A stretch of DNA of 64,000 nt from DAIDKA01 sp036267975 (GCA_036267975.1 DATAVA010000019.1:62001-126000), one strand, 5' to 3'. Positions 14,948 to 24,179 are shown, counted from the first letter of the stretch. The notes: generated from the sequence alone by a model not told the origin. Program-made: numbers and translations.

Positions 14948-15931
14948 ATGAAAATAGCGATTATCGGCCAGCAGGCCTTCGGCAAGAGCGTGCTCGAAGC
15001 ATTCGTTGCACGTGGCGACGAGGTGGCGGGCGTATTCTGCGCACCCGAAATGGCGGCCGCGAAGCCTGACCCCCTACGGCAGACGGCACAGCAACTCGGA
15101 CTGCGGCTTTTCCAGCTCCCGAACCTCAAGGACGCGGCTGCCGCCACGGCATTGCGCTCGCTCGACGTCGATCTGGCCGTGATGGCCTATGTGTTGCAGT
15201 TCGCCCCGCAGGAGTTCGTCAGCATTCCGCGCCAAGGCACGATCCAGTATCACCCTTCGCTGCTGCCGAAATATCGTGGGCCCAGTGCCATCAATTGGCC
15301 ATTGATCCGCGGCGACGCCCAGACGGGCCTTACGGTCTTCAGGCCGACGGATGGCCTTGATGAAGGACCGATTGTGCTGCAGAGGACAGTTGAGGTCAGC
15401 GCCGATGATACGGTCGCCACTGTGTACTTCGAGCGGCTGTTTCCACAGGGGGTCCAGGCAATGCTGGAGGCCGCGGATCTGATCGTTACGGGGCGGCACC
15501 GGGAGACTGCGCAAGACGAATCGCGTGCCAGTTACGAAGGGTGGTGCCGGGACCCCGAGGCACGGATCAATTGGCACAGTCATGTCGACCTGACCTACAA
15601 CTTGATACGCGGCTGTAATCCGGCACCGGGCGCCTGGACGCTTTCGGAAGGCCGTAAGCTGCGAATCTTCGATACCCTCAGACATCCGACGCGACGCTTT
15701 GCCGATGTGAGCGGCAAGCCCGGAGAAATCGTCGCGATCGGCGACCAGGGTCTGCATATCGCCGTTCTGGGAGGGCGCCTTGAGATTCTGAGGTTGCGGA
15801 TCGAGGGTGGCGAGAAAATGTCGGGTGCCGCGTACGCCGCAGCCTTCGGCCTGATTCCCGGGATGCGCATCGATGGCGAGCATGCTCAGAATACGGAAGC
15901 GGCAGCGCGGCGCGTTAAAGCGGTTCAGTGA
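14948..15931 (+). CDS. Formyltransferase/10-formyltetrahydrofolate hydrolase-like protein (ALDH1L N-terminal type)
   Basis: A 327-residue protein with an N-terminal formyl-transferase fold and a C-terminal OB-like domain. MKIAIIGQQAFGKSVLEAF and YHPSLLPKYRGPSAINWPLIRGD, with the catalytic His102 and Asp138 (DGLDEG), match Fmt and particularly the hydrolase half of animal 10-formyl-THF dehydrogenase. Methionyl-tRNA formyltransferase is less likely because of the SAINWPLI region and operon context. The start ATG 14948 follows GGAAG, 22 bases after the dehydrogenase stop, so the two genes were one operon. Expected reaction: release or transfer of formate from 10-formyl-THF. Its 3' end overlaps the convergent amidotransferase gene by 17 bases. 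Confidence 0.83.
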   Translation: MKIAIIGQQAFGKSVLEAFVARGDEVAGVFCAPEMAAAKPDPLRQTAQQLGLRLFQLPNLKDAAAATALRSLDVDLAVMAYVLQFAPQEFVSIPRQGTIQYHPSLLPKYRGPSAINWPLIRGDAQTGLTVFRPTDGLDEGPIVLQRTVEVSADDTVATVYFERLFPQGVQAMLEAADLIVTGRHRETAQDESRASYEGWCRDPEARINWHSHVDLTYNLIRGCNPAPGAWTLSEGRKLRIFDTLRHPTRRFADVSGKPGEIVAIGDQGLHIAVLGGRLEILRLRIEGGEKMSGAAYAAAFGLIPGMRIDGEHAQNTEAAARRVKAVQ

Positions 15932-16640
15932 TCCTCTCGATCCCCTCCAGCCAGCGACGCCAGAACAGGCGGGCGGCGCCATGCAGCGCCGGTCCGAACT
16001 TGCGACCATCGGCGCGCAGTCGTGGCACATCAACGCGTGCCGCGGCCAGTTCGCTGGCATGTCCCACATACCAGCGTTCCAGCGCGGCCGTGAGCACTTC
16101 CGGATGAAACTGCAGCCCGAGCACGTTTTTCCCGATCGACCAGGCCTGATTCGGATATTGCGCCGTGGCGGCCAGATGCGCCGCGCCGCGCGGCAAGTCG
16201 AAGGTGTCGCCGTGCCAGTGCAACACGGGCAGGTCCGGAACCAGTAATTCTGCGATGGCAGGGCAGGCGGCGGCATCGGCACCGGGTGCCAGTATTGCCC
16301 AGCCGATCTCCTTGCCACGACGGCCGGCGTAGACCGGGGCGCCCAGCGCCGCCGCCATCAGTTGTGCGCCCAGGCAGATTCCCAATGTCGGCGCATTTTC
16401 CCCGAGGCGCTGGCGCAATCGCTCCAGCTCCCACTGCAGGAAAGGATAGGCCTCGGTCTCGTAGACCCCGATCGGGCCGCCCATCACGATCAACAGGTCC
16501 GGCGCCAACGCCTCCACGGCGCGCGGGTCTGCGGTACAGGCATCGATGACCTGTACCTCATAACTGCGGGCAGAAAGCTCCTCGGCGAGCGATCCTAAGT
16601 CCTCGAAGGGAACATGTGTGAGGGCAAGTGCCGTGCGCAT
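15915..16640 (-). CDS. Class I glutamine amidotransferase (GMP synthase GATase-like)
   Basis: A stand-alone class I glutaminase domain, 241 residues. The catalytic Cys lies in TLGICLGAQLMAAALG, and the His-Glu pair in GLQFHPEVLTAALERW. An oxyanion-strand motif IVMGGPIGVYETEAYPFL and the HWHGDTFDLPRGAAHLA segment place it in the GuaA-like 'glutamine amidotransferase' group (COG0518) rather than in a defined biosynthetic enzyme. No ammonia-accepting synthetase is adjacent. It starts at ATG 16640 and is transcribed away from the PAP2 gene. Confidence 0.9.
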   Translation of the reverse strand: MRTALALTHVPFEDLGSLAEELSARSYEVQVIDACTADPRAVEALAPDLLIVMGGPIGVYETEAYPFLQWELERLRQRLGENAPTLGICLGAQLMAAALGAPVYAGRRGKEIGWAILAPGADAAACPAIAELLVPDLPVLHWHGDTFDLPRGAAHLAATAQYPNQAWSIGKNVLGLQFHPEVLTAALERWYVGHASELAAARVDVPRLRADGRKFGPALHGAARLFWRRWLEGIERITEPL

Positions 16641-16830
16641 GAGCAGACCTGTGCGGATTGTTGCCGGAGGCAGTATATCGGATGATGTCGGGCATGAAGA
16701 TCAGGGCGAAGTCCGTGGGTAGTCCCACGGGCGACTCCAAACGGTATGGTGGCATCGATATCATTAAACGCTGCTGCGAACAGTGCAGACTGTGCCGACG
16801 ACTGCCCAAGAGAAAGATACGAACTACTTC

Positions 16831-17625
16831 ATGCCCTACAGAAAAGCCATGGCCGCGGCAATTGTCGCACTCACCGTATTCATGCAATCTGCGCCAGCAC
16901 GTGCCGACGGTTTGGGGCCAGCGGATTTCTTCCACGACGCCGGACTGTACTTCACGGCCCCGCTTCGCTGGGATGGCGAGGACTGGCTGTATTTTGGCGG
17001 CACGGTCGCGGCGATTGGCGCTGCCCATGCCCTGGACGGCCCCGTTCGGGATTATTTTGCGGGCAAGCATCCGGTGCTTGATGGCAAGGATTCAAACAGC
17101 GTGCGCGATGCCGTGCCGGCGGCGGCGCTCTTTGCTGGCACATGGCTGATATCCACCGCAATGGGCGACGAGTACGGCAAGGGCGAGTCCTACTCAATGA
17201 TCGAAGCGGGCATCTTCAGTTCTATAACCGCGGAGGGGCTGAAATTTGCTGCTGGGAGGGCGCGACCCGATGAGACGTTGAATGCCAACGCGTGGCGCGC
17301 TGGTGGCAGCTCCTTCCCCTCGTTGCATGCCAGTGCCGCCTTCGCTATCGGCACGGTGTTCGCCGAATCCGGTGACGACGAGTACCGATGGCTTCGGCGG
17401 TTCATCGGCTATGGTACGGCCGCTGCGACCGGATACCTGCGTCTGCATGACAATGCGCATTGGCTGTCGGATGTCGTCGCGGGTGCTACGGTTGGCATCG
17501 CGACCGCCCACTTTTCAATAAATCGGCGCTTAGAGCGAGTGCAGCACCTTGAAGGACTCAACGTTTCGGTGGCACCGATTGCGGGTGGCGGCCTGGAATT
17601 GAATCTCTCGCTGCCAATGAATTGA
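16831..17625 (+). CDS. PAP2-family phosphatase, exported or membrane-associated
   Basis: Type 2 phosphatidic acid phosphatase fold, 264 residues. After the signal-like start MPYRKAMAAAIVALTVFMQS (cleavage near ARADG) come the three PAP2 motifs: KFAAGRARP (K-x6-RP), SSFPSLHAS (PSxH, with the catalytic His) and RLHDNAHWLSDVVAG (R-x5-H-x3-D). An N-terminal 'GPADFFHDAGLYFTAPLRW' resembles outer-envelope PAP2 proteins. A start at 16783 is possible but would bury the signal peptide. It probably dephosphorylates lipid or isoprenoid phosphates in the periplasm. Convergent with the GH51 gene, 19 bases apart. Confidence 0.88.
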   Translation: MPYRKAMAAAIVALTVFMQSAPARADGLGPADFFHDAGLYFTAPLRWDGEDWLYFGGTVAAIGAAHALDGPVRDYFAGKHPVLDGKDSNSVRDAVPAAALFAGTWLISTAMGDEYGKGESYSMIEAGIFSSITAEGLKFAAGRARPDETLNANAWRAGGSSFPSLHASAAFAIGTVFAESGDDEYRWLRRFIGYGTAAATGYLRLHDNAHWLSDVVAGATVGIATAHFSINRRLERVQHLEGLNVSVAPIAGGGLELNLSLPMN

Positions 17626-17644
17626 TTGGCACATAAGCCGCAAA

Positions 17645-19222
17645 CTACGGCTCTACGCGCAGCACCGCTACAGACTTTGCAGGCAATTCGAGCAATATTC
17701 CGCTAGCGTCTGCAACGCCGTCAATCGATATGGGTTGCACGACATGGGGCGATTCGAAGGTATCGATCGAATCGACCTGTCCGGCGGTCAGCACCTGTCC
17801 GTGCGCGCGTCGCGCCGCAGTGCCGGTGAAGGATGCATGGATCCGCGCCGGACGCTGCGGATCCAGATTCACGGCAGCCAACCAGATCTTGCCCTGCACA
17901 TCCCGGGCGGCGATGGCATCGACGCGCGGCAATCCGCCGATGTCCTGGCTACCGGCATCGAATCGAACGGGAATGAGCGTCGCATCCTGGAAGGGTGCGT
18001 ACATCCGGAACACATAGTAGGTCGGGGTCAACACCATCCGTTCATGATCAGTCATGATCATGGCCTGTAGCACATTGACCATCTGCGCGATATTGGCCAT
18101 TCGCACGCGGTCGGCGTGACGCGCAAAGATATCCAGGTTCAGCGCGGCGAGGATGGCATCGCGCAACGAATTTTGCTGCACGAGAAATCCGGGATTGCTG
18201 CCGGGTAGAGGCGTCAGCCACGCACCCCATTCGTCAACTACGAGGGGTATTTTCTTCTGCGGATCGTATTGATCCATGATGCGCGAGTGCTGCGCAATCA
18301 GTGACTCCATACGGAGCGCATCCTTGAGCAACAACGTGTACTCGCCTACGCCGAAATGCGTACTCGGATGGGTGGGCGGCCAGCCGGCGGATGTATAGGA
18401 GTGGAGCGAGAGCCCCTCCAGGTCCCAGCTCCATACTCTGCCGTGCCACGCCTCCATGACCGCTTCGACATAATCGGTCTTGCTGCCGTCCGCACCCACG
18501 GCCACGCGGCGCATTGCCCGCTCGCCCGTCTGCGACGCGTTGTAGTTGCGCACATAGCGGGCGTAGAGCTTGAGCTGACTGACGTAGTAATCCGGAGTCA
18601 TTGCGCCACCGCACCCCCAGCTCTCATTGCCGATACCGAGAAATTTCACGCGATAGGGGGCGGGATGGCCGTTGGCTGCCCGCTCCTTGCCGGCGCTGGT
18701 TGCCGCATCCGCGGTCATATAGGCCATCCAGGCGGCCGCTTCCGCGACGGTTCCGGAGCCGACGTTCACCGAAATGTAGGCTTCGCTGCCAATCTGACTG
18801 AGGAAATCCATGTACTCGTCGGTACCGAAGCTGTTCGTTTCGAGGGCATTGCCCCAATTGGCATTCACGGTCGTCTTACGATTGGCCGCCGCCCCAATCC
18901 CGTCGCGCCAGTGGTATTCATCGGCGAAGCACCCGCCGGGCCAGCGCACGTTCGGCACGTGCAGGTCGCGCAAGGCGGCGACCACATCACTGCGGATGCC
19001 GCGTACGTTGGGGATTTTTGAGTCCTTGCCGACCCAGATACCCCCGTAGACTCCGTTTCCGAGGTGTTCGGCGAATTGCCCGAAGATATCGCGATCGATC
19101 GTGGGCCCTGGGTGGGCGCCATCCACATGCAGTTCGACGACCGGCTGCGTCACTGGAGCAGCCAGGGCGCATGCCGCCTTGAAGATGGCTGATGCGCAGA
19201 CAAGAAGGCTGGCTCGTGGCAT
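17645..19222 (-). CDS. Alpha-L-arabinofuranosidase, glycoside hydrolase family 51, secreted
   Basis: Retaining glycosidase that removes L-arabinofuranosyl side chains. From ATG 19222 the protein is 525 residues with a signal peptide (MPRASLLVCASAIFKAACAL, cleavage near LAAPV). GH51 signatures: VRWPGGCFADEYHWRDGIG, the acid/base Glu200 in LGIGNESWGCGG and the nucleophile Glu331 in LVVDEWGAW, followed by a C-terminal beta domain ending VAVLRVEP. The frame extends to 19393 but would overlap pobA. Only two bases separate it from the pobA stop, so both are probably on one transcript controlled by PobR. This pairs sugar side-chain removal with 4-hydroxybenzoate use. Confidence 0.93.
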   Translation of the reverse strand: MPRASLLVCASAIFKAACALAAPVTQPVVELHVDGAHPGPTIDRDIFGQFAEHLGNGVYGGIWVGKDSKIPNVRGIRSDVVAALRDLHVPNVRWPGGCFADEYHWRDGIGAAANRKTTVNANWGNALETNSFGTDEYMDFLSQIGSEAYISVNVGSGTVAEAAAWMAYMTADAATSAGKERAANGHPAPYRVKFLGIGNESWGCGGAMTPDYYVSQLKLYARYVRNYNASQTGERAMRRVAVGADGSKTDYVEAVMEAWHGRVWSWDLEGLSLHSYTSAGWPPTHPSTHFGVGEYTLLLKDALRMESLIAQHSRIMDQYDPQKKIPLVVDEWGAWLTPLPGSNPGFLVQQNSLRDAILAALNLDIFARHADRVRMANIAQMVNVLQAMIMTDHERMVLTPTYYVFRMYAPFQDATLIPVRFDAGSQDIGGLPRVDAIAARDVQGKIWLAAVNLDPQRPARIHASFTGTAARRAHGQVLTAGQVDSIDTFESPHVVQPISIDGVADASGILLELPAKSVAVLRVEP

Positions 19223-19224
19223 GT

Positions 19225-20421
19225 CTATTCTCGTCGCGCGTCGCCGAAGTCGATCGGCAGTCCCACGTAATTCTCGGCCAGCGTGCGCAGTGCAGCTTCG
19301 GAATTCAACAGATAATCGAGCTCCGCTTCGCGCAGCTTGGCCACCATCGTGTCTTCGTCCGGCATGCGATGCAAGAGCGAGGTGAACCACCACGAGAAGC
19401 GTGCGGCACGCCAGACGCGGCGCAGGCAGCGGTCGGAATACGCGTCGATGCCCGCGCTGCTGCGCTCGCTGAAATACTCGATGAACGCGCTCGCCAGGTA
19501 GCGCACGTCGGTGGCGGCAAGGTTCAGACCCTTCGCGCCCGTCGGTGGCACGATATGTGCCGCATCACCGGCCAGGAACATCCGACCGAAGCGCAGCGGC
19601 TCGGCGACAAAACTGCGCAGCGGCGCGATGCTTTTCTCGAGTGCGGGTCCCGTTATGAGCTGCTCGCGCGAAGTCGAATCCAGGCGCCGGCGCAGCTCGT
19701 CCCAGAATGCAGCGTCGCTCCAGGCCGCGAGGTCGGCGCCAAGCGGCACCTGCAGGTAGTAGCGGCTGCGCGTACGACTGCGCATCGAGCACAGGGCGAA
19801 GCCGCGCGCGCTGTTCACATAGAGCAGTTCCTCGTGCAGCGGTGGGGTATCGGCAAGCACGCCCAGCCAGCCGAAGGGATACACCTTTTCGTATTCCCGG
19901 CAGGCTCCGTGCGGCACGCTCGCGCGGCAGACGCCGTGGAAGCCGTCGCAACCGGCGATGAAATCGCAATCGATGCGCTGCTCGCGGCCGTCGTGGCGAT
20001 AGCTCACATAGGGCTGCGCACCCGCGAAATCGCCAACGGTGACATCCTGTGCTTCATACACGGTGGTGAGGCCGGCCGTGGCACGCACTTCCATGAGATC
20101 ACGCGTCAATTCGGTCTGACCATACACCAACACGGTAGCGCCGCCGGTCAGCGCGCGCAGATCGACGCGGTGCTGCGCACCCTCCACCAGCAGGCCGATG
20201 CCCTCATGCACGAGGCCCTCGCGATGCATGCGCGCACCGACGCCGGCTTCATCAAGGAGCGCCACGGTCACCTGTTCCAGTACGCCCGCGCGGATCCGGC
20301 CCAGCACATAGTCAGCCGTGTGGCGCTCGAGGATGACGGCGGCGACTCCTGCACGGTGCAGGAGCTGTCCGAGCAGCAGGCCGGAGGGGCCGGCGCCGAC
20401 AATCACGACCTGGGTGCGCAC
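19225..20421 (-). CDS. pobA: 4-hydroxybenzoate 3-monooxygenase PobA
   Basis: FAD- and NADPH-dependent hydroxylase that converts 4-hydroxybenzoate to protocatechuate. The 398-residue protein has the FAD-binding GxGxxG (VVIVGAGPSGLLLGQLL), GRIRAGVLEQVTVALLDEAG, the DG motif (FIAGCDGFHGVCRASVP) and the GD motif (MFLAGDAAHIVPPTGAKGLNLA), all as in Pseudomonas PobA (394 residues). The start is GTG 20421 (MRTQVVIVG). Divergent from the AraC-type regulator at 20616, the standard pob arrangement. No protocatechuate ring-cleavage genes are in the window. Confidence 0.96.
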   Translation of the reverse strand: MRTQVVIVGAGPSGLLLGQLLHRAGVAAVILERHTADYVLGRIRAGVLEQVTVALLDEAGVGARMHREGLVHEGIGLLVEGAQHRVDLRALTGGATVLVYGQTELTRDLMEVRATAGLTTVYEAQDVTVGDFAGAQPYVSYRHDGREQRIDCDFIAGCDGFHGVCRASVPHGACREYEKVYPFGWLGVLADTPPLHEELLYVNSARGFALCSMRSRTRSRYYLQVPLGADLAAWSDAAFWDELRRRLDSTSREQLITGPALEKSIAPLRSFVAEPLRFGRMFLAGDAAHIVPPTGAKGLNLAATDVRYLASAFIEYFSERSSAGIDAYSDRCLRRVWRAARFSWWFTSLLHRMPDEDTMVAKLREAELDYLLNSEAALRTLAENYVGLPIDFGDARRE

Positions 20422-20615
20422 GAGTCGTCTACTCCAGTGCCGCGATCGGCCTTACTTGCACTTTTAGTCCAGCAGCTCGCACTGCAGCTGACCTTGACGT
20501 CATACCGACCTCCCGCATTTTATGAGCGGATTTTGCGCCCGTTCGGGCCACGGAAGCTGTCAGAACCCGGCACACAATTGGACTTTTCTTAAGTCTTGCC
20601 CCTAGCATCGGCCCC
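20422..20615. promoter_or_regulatory. pobA-pobR divergent promoter region
   Basis: A 194-base gap between two divergent start codons must hold both promoters and the PobR operator. On the plus strand TTGGAC near 20579 with a TAGCAT-like element further downstream is a possible but imperfect promoter for pobR. I could not identify a convincing AraC-type direct repeat by eye. Confidence 0.45.
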
Positions 20616-21530
20616 ATGACGAAGCGCAGCGCCCTGCAACGGATTCCGACGTACTTCCTCTATGGCGAGGCGCCGCGCCGCGTCTCTGGACCACTGCTGC
20701 ACGTGGAAACCATCGAAGCGCGCAGTGCCCGGCATCACTGGCGGATTGATCCGCATCTGCACCAGGTGCTGCATCAGATGATATTCGTGGCGCGCGGCCG
20801 TGGTGTGGCGCAGGCCGAAGGCGCCCGCACGCAATTTCGGCCGCCAGCGCTGATGTTCATGCCGGCCGGGTCCGTGCACGGATTTGAGTTCGAACCAGGC
20901 ACTACCGGCTACGTTGTCTCCCTGTCCGTTGAACTGCAGCACGATCTGGTGCGCCATGAACCGGAAATTAGCGCGCTGTTCGCTGCGCCTACCACGCTGG
21001 AGTTTGAGCCCAAGGCGCTGCGCGCGACGGATCTCGCGCAGGCGTTTCGCATGCTGGCGCGCGAATTCGCGCGCTCCTCCAGCGGGCACAGCTTAGCCCT
21101 GCAAGGCTGGCTGGAAGTGCTGCTGGCCAATGTGCTGCGCCTCACTCAGCAGCGCCGGAATGCAGCCGACCCGGTCGTCGGACAGCAGCGCCGCCTGGTC
21201 GCACGCTTCAGTGAACTGATCGAGAGCCGCTACCGCAAGTGCGAACCCCTGCGGGCGTACACCGCGGTGCTGAAGGTGTCCGAATCGCGCCTGCGCAATT
21301 CGTGTCTTGCGATGACCGGGCAGACGCCCATCCAGCTGGTCCACGCGCGGGTCGTTCTCGAGGCCAAGCGGCAACTCCTCTATACCGACAATCCGGTGCG
21401 CACGATCGCGTATGCGCTCGGATTTGAAGATGCCGCGTACTTCACGCGATTTTTCGGCCGTCAGGCGGGACTTGCCCCGCGCGCCTTCCGGGCTCGCGGC
21501 CAGGAATACAAAACGCTGCCCGGTGTCTAA
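20616..21530 (+). CDS. pobR: AraC-family transcriptional regulator, PobR type
   Basis: A 304-residue regulator with an N-terminal cupin-like effector domain (HHWRIDPHLHQVLHQMIFVARG, PALMFMPAGSVHGFEFEPG) and a C-terminal pair of AraC helix-turn-helices (AYTAVLKVSESRLRNSCLAMTGQTPIQLVHARVVLEAKRQ split as usual, then IAYALGFEDAAYFTRFFGRQAGLAPRAFR). Position divergent from pobA and the N-terminal histidines make it the PobR-type activator, expected to respond to 4-hydroxybenzoate and to switch on pobA and the linked arabinofuranosidase. The start is ATG 20616. Confidence 0.9.
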   Translation: MTKRSALQRIPTYFLYGEAPRRVSGPLLHVETIEARSARHHWRIDPHLHQVLHQMIFVARGRGVAQAEGARTQFRPPALMFMPAGSVHGFEFEPGTTGYVVSLSVELQHDLVRHEPEISALFAAPTTLEFEPKALRATDLAQAFRMLAREFARSSSGHSLALQGWLEVLLANVLRLTQQRRNAADPVVGQQRRLVARFSELIESRYRKCEPLRAYTAVLKVSESRLRNSCLAMTGQTPIQLVHARVVLEAKRQLLYTDNPVRTIAYALGFEDAAYFTRFFGRQAGLAPRAFRARGQEYKTLPGV

Positions 21531-21686
21531 TCTGGGCAGCCGCCGCGAGACTTTGACACAGGCCGCAAACCTTTCGGCATCGCGAGCCGCTTCCGTGAGG
21601 GCAGTTGCCCAGGCGTGACGCTTTGCCGTTGAATGTGGTGGCCGGATGTGAGAACTGGTACAAGAACAGACAAAGACACGCAGGAA

Positions 21687-22937
21687 ATGCGAGGGGATTC
21701 CGGTGAGGGCATGGCATCAAATTCGGTAGCGTCGCCCGATGTCCCCTTTTCACTGTTCGATGGCGATCGGCTGAATCGCGTGTTCGCGGTTCTTCACGCG
21801 CCACAGGATGGTCGTTTCCGGATGCTCAAACGCTGCGTCATCGTCGTGCTGCTGACCTGGGTACCGGTGGCGGTTCTTGCCCTGTTTGGCGGGCTATTCG
21901 GCGGCGGCATCGCGACCACGAACTTCTTTGCCGATTTTGCGGCTTATGCCCAGTTCCTCATCGCAATGCCGCTGTTCATGATCGCCGAGCCGTTCGTCGA
22001 GGCGAGCACGCGCATCGCGGATCGGCAATTCGTTGATTGCGGAATCGTGCGTACGCAGGACGTGAACGAGTTGCACCGCGTGCATTGTCTGATACGTCGG
22101 CTGCGCTTGTCGTGGTGGCCGGATATTGCGTTCGTCGCCATTGCGTACGCATTGTCGCTGGCCATCCTGGTACCGGAATTCGCCGTGCATCCGCTGGCGA
22201 CCTGGCATGTGAAGGATTACGCGCAGTGGCGCACGCTGACGGCGCCCGGCGCCTGGGAATTTCTGATCGCACTGCCGATTCTGAACTACACCTGGCTGCG
22301 GTTCGTGTGGAAGATCGTCATGTGGACAATTTATCTCCTGCGCGTGAGCCGGATGCGCCTTGAGCTGCATCCCGCCCATCCCGATCTCACCGGCGGAATC
22401 GGCTTCATCAGTGCGACCCAGGGCCGGTTCGCGCTGTTCATTCTCGCCTACGGCGTCAGCAACATTGCCGCCACCGTCGGCTATGAAATTGCCGTCCTGC
22501 ACTATGACCTGTCCGCGATGCCCGTATGGGGGCCGCTGCTGGGCTTCACGATCGGAGCGCCGCTGCTGTTTACGTTGCCGTTGCTGATGTTTACCGCGCA
22601 ACTTTATCGCAGCAAGCAGCACGCACTTTCGCTCTACCGTGAGCGGGTGACCGAACACACCCGGGTGGTCGAAAAGCGTTGGCGCGAGCGGCATCGCAGC
22701 GCCGAATCGGCGGTGGAAGAGGTGCGCGAACTCACCGAGCTTTCCGCGCTCGGGACCATGTTCGTGCGCATTCAAAACATGCGGGTGGTGCCATTTGATA
22801 TGCGTTCATTCGGTCAGCTGCTCGGATCATCGCTGGGCTCGATAGCGCTGCTGCTGCCGTTGCTGCATGCGAATGCAAGCGTGGCCGGCATTTTCGATGC
22901 AGTCGGCAAATTGCTCGGACATCTGGCTGGCCGGTAG
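21687..22937 (+). CDS. Multi-pass membrane protein of unknown function
   Basis: About 416 residues with six or more hydrophobic segments (VIVVLLTWVPVAVLALFGGL, AYAQFLIAMPLFMIAEPFV, WWPDIAFVAIAYALSLAIL, and others) and a charged helix near the C-terminus (VVEKRWRERHRSAESAVEEV). No transport or enzymatic signature was recognised. Start is uncertain: ATG 21687 follows CAGGAA, while ATG 21711 follows GGTGAGGG closely. The gene stands alone between pobR and the exported protein at 23071. Similar membrane proteins without assigned role are common in proteobacteria. Confidence 0.7.
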   Translation: MRGDSGEGMASNSVASPDVPFSLFDGDRLNRVFAVLHAPQDGRFRMLKRCVIVVLLTWVPVAVLALFGGLFGGGIATTNFFADFAAYAQFLIAMPLFMIAEPFVEASTRIADRQFVDCGIVRTQDVNELHRVHCLIRRLRLSWWPDIAFVAIAYALSLAILVPEFAVHPLATWHVKDYAQWRTLTAPGAWEFLIALPILNYTWLRFVWKIVMWTIYLLRVSRMRLELHPAHPDLTGGIGFISATQGRFALFILAYGVSNIAATVGYEIAVLHYDLSAMPVWGPLLGFTIGAPLLFTLPLLMFTAQLYRSKQHALSLYRERVTEHTRVVEKRWRERHRSAESAVEEVRELTELSALGTMFVRIQNMRVVPFDMRSFGQLLGSSLGSIALLLPLLHANASVAGIFDAVGKLLGHLAGR

Positions 22938-23070
22938 TCGCCGGGCCCCGTGCAGTTGCTTGCCTACGCCGTCCGGCTTTGCTTGGGCTTGGCGGTAAGA
23001 CGCTGGCGTGGTGGTTTCTTGCTAGCATCCCGGTTTAATGTGCCAGATCGTTACAAAATAAGGGGCCAGC

Positions 23071-24174
23071 ATGAAGAAGAACACGATGCGCGCGGTATTC
23101 ATGACCGTATTCGCCGGCAGTTTCGGATTCGCAATGGTGGCGCAGGCCGATGTCACCGTCACCCGCTCGATGTCGGTCGACGGCGCCGGTGCGATGGCCT
23201 TTGCCAACATGTCGGGCACGTCCAAGACCACGATTTCCGGCAACAAGTCGCGCACCGACAGCGACATGAAGATGCAGTCGAAACTGGTTGGATTTCTGGC
23301 GCGCAATGCCGTGGGGCCAAGCGCGGATATCGTGCTGCTCGATGAGGACCGGATCGACCATCTGATGCTGAACAAGAGGACCTATACCGAAACCAGCTTC
23401 GAACAGATGCGCGCCCAGTTGCAGAAGGCTGCAGACCAGATGGAATCAAATTCGGAACGCAAACCCGCCTCCGCCGTGGATCAGTCCAAATGCGAATGGC
23501 TGCCTGCCAAGGTTTCCGTCAGCAGGACCGCCGAGAAGGCGCAATTCGGTGGCTATGATGCCGAACGCGCAATCATCACCGCCTCGCAGCCCTGTCAGGA
23601 CAAGGAGTCCGGATCAATCTGCGAAGTCGCCATCATCCTCGATCAGTGGATGTCGACGGGCTTTTCCGAAAACGCCGAGGTGCGCAAGTTCTACAGCGCC
23701 TATGCCGCAAAGATGGGCCTTGATCAGGCGAGCCTGGAGGATGCGTCCCAAAGAGCGAAGGCGCTGTTCAGTCAGTACCAGGGCATCTGGAGCGAAGTTG
23801 CCACCAAGCTGCAGAGCATGAAGGGCTACGCCGTGAAAAGCAGCTTTACGTTGGCTTTGGGGGGTGCGCAGTGCAAGGATCCCAAGGCCCAGCAGACTCA
23901 ATCAAACCAGGGCAATGACGATTCTGGCAGTTCTGGCGGCCTCTCCGGAGCGATCGCCGGCAAACTCGGTGGGCTGTTCCACAAGAAAAAGGACGACGCG
24001 GACGCGCCGGCGGCCGCCCCGGCGCCCACGACGACCCCGGTGCCCATCCCTGCCGGGGATGTGGCCTTGATGACGGTGTCATCACAGCTGGTGTCAGTGT
24101 CGACCGATAGTGCCAGCCCCGATGCCTTCCTCGTTCCGGCCGATTTCAAGAAACAGGAACTGCGGACCCAATAA
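23071..24174 (+). CDS. Exported protein of unknown function with Pro/Ala-rich C-terminal linker (DUF4412-like)
   Basis: A 367-residue protein with a signal peptide (MKKNTMRAVFMTVFAGSFGFAMVAQA). The mature part starts with a beta-rich domain, DVTVTRSMSVDGAGAMAFANMSG, then RIDHLMLNKRTYTETSFEQM. That opening resembles the DUF4412 periplasmic domain, an inference from pattern only. Two cysteine pairs could form disulfides. The C-terminus has GLSGAIAGKLGGLFHKKKDD, then a proline/alanine linker and a short beta tail. The start follows GGGGCCAGC. Convergent with the radical SAM gene, five bases apart. Confidence 0.7.
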   Translation: MKKNTMRAVFMTVFAGSFGFAMVAQADVTVTRSMSVDGAGAMAFANMSGTSKTTISGNKSRTDSDMKMQSKLVGFLARNAVGPSADIVLLDEDRIDHLMLNKRTYTETSFEQMRAQLQKAADQMESNSERKPASAVDQSKCEWLPAKVSVSRTAEKAQFGGYDAERAIITASQPCQDKESGSICEVAIILDQWMSTGFSENAEVRKFYSAYAAKMGLDQASLEDASQRAKALFSQYQGIWSEVATKLQSMKGYAVKSSFTLALGGAQCKDPKAQQTQSNQGNDDSGSSGGLSGAIAGKLGGLFHKKKDDADAPAAAPAPTTTPVPIPAGDVALMTVSSQLVSVSTDSASPDAFLVPADFKKQELRTQ

Positions 24175-24179
24175 ACGCC

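Noticed and set aside
15932..16318. 414-residue minus frame over the formyltransferase and amidotransferase genes
   Set aside because: Shadow of two real genes in other frames; sequence lacks structure.
19192..20592. 466-residue plus-strand frame opposite pobA
   Set aside because: PobA on the minus strand is unmistakable; the plus frame is low-quality shadow.
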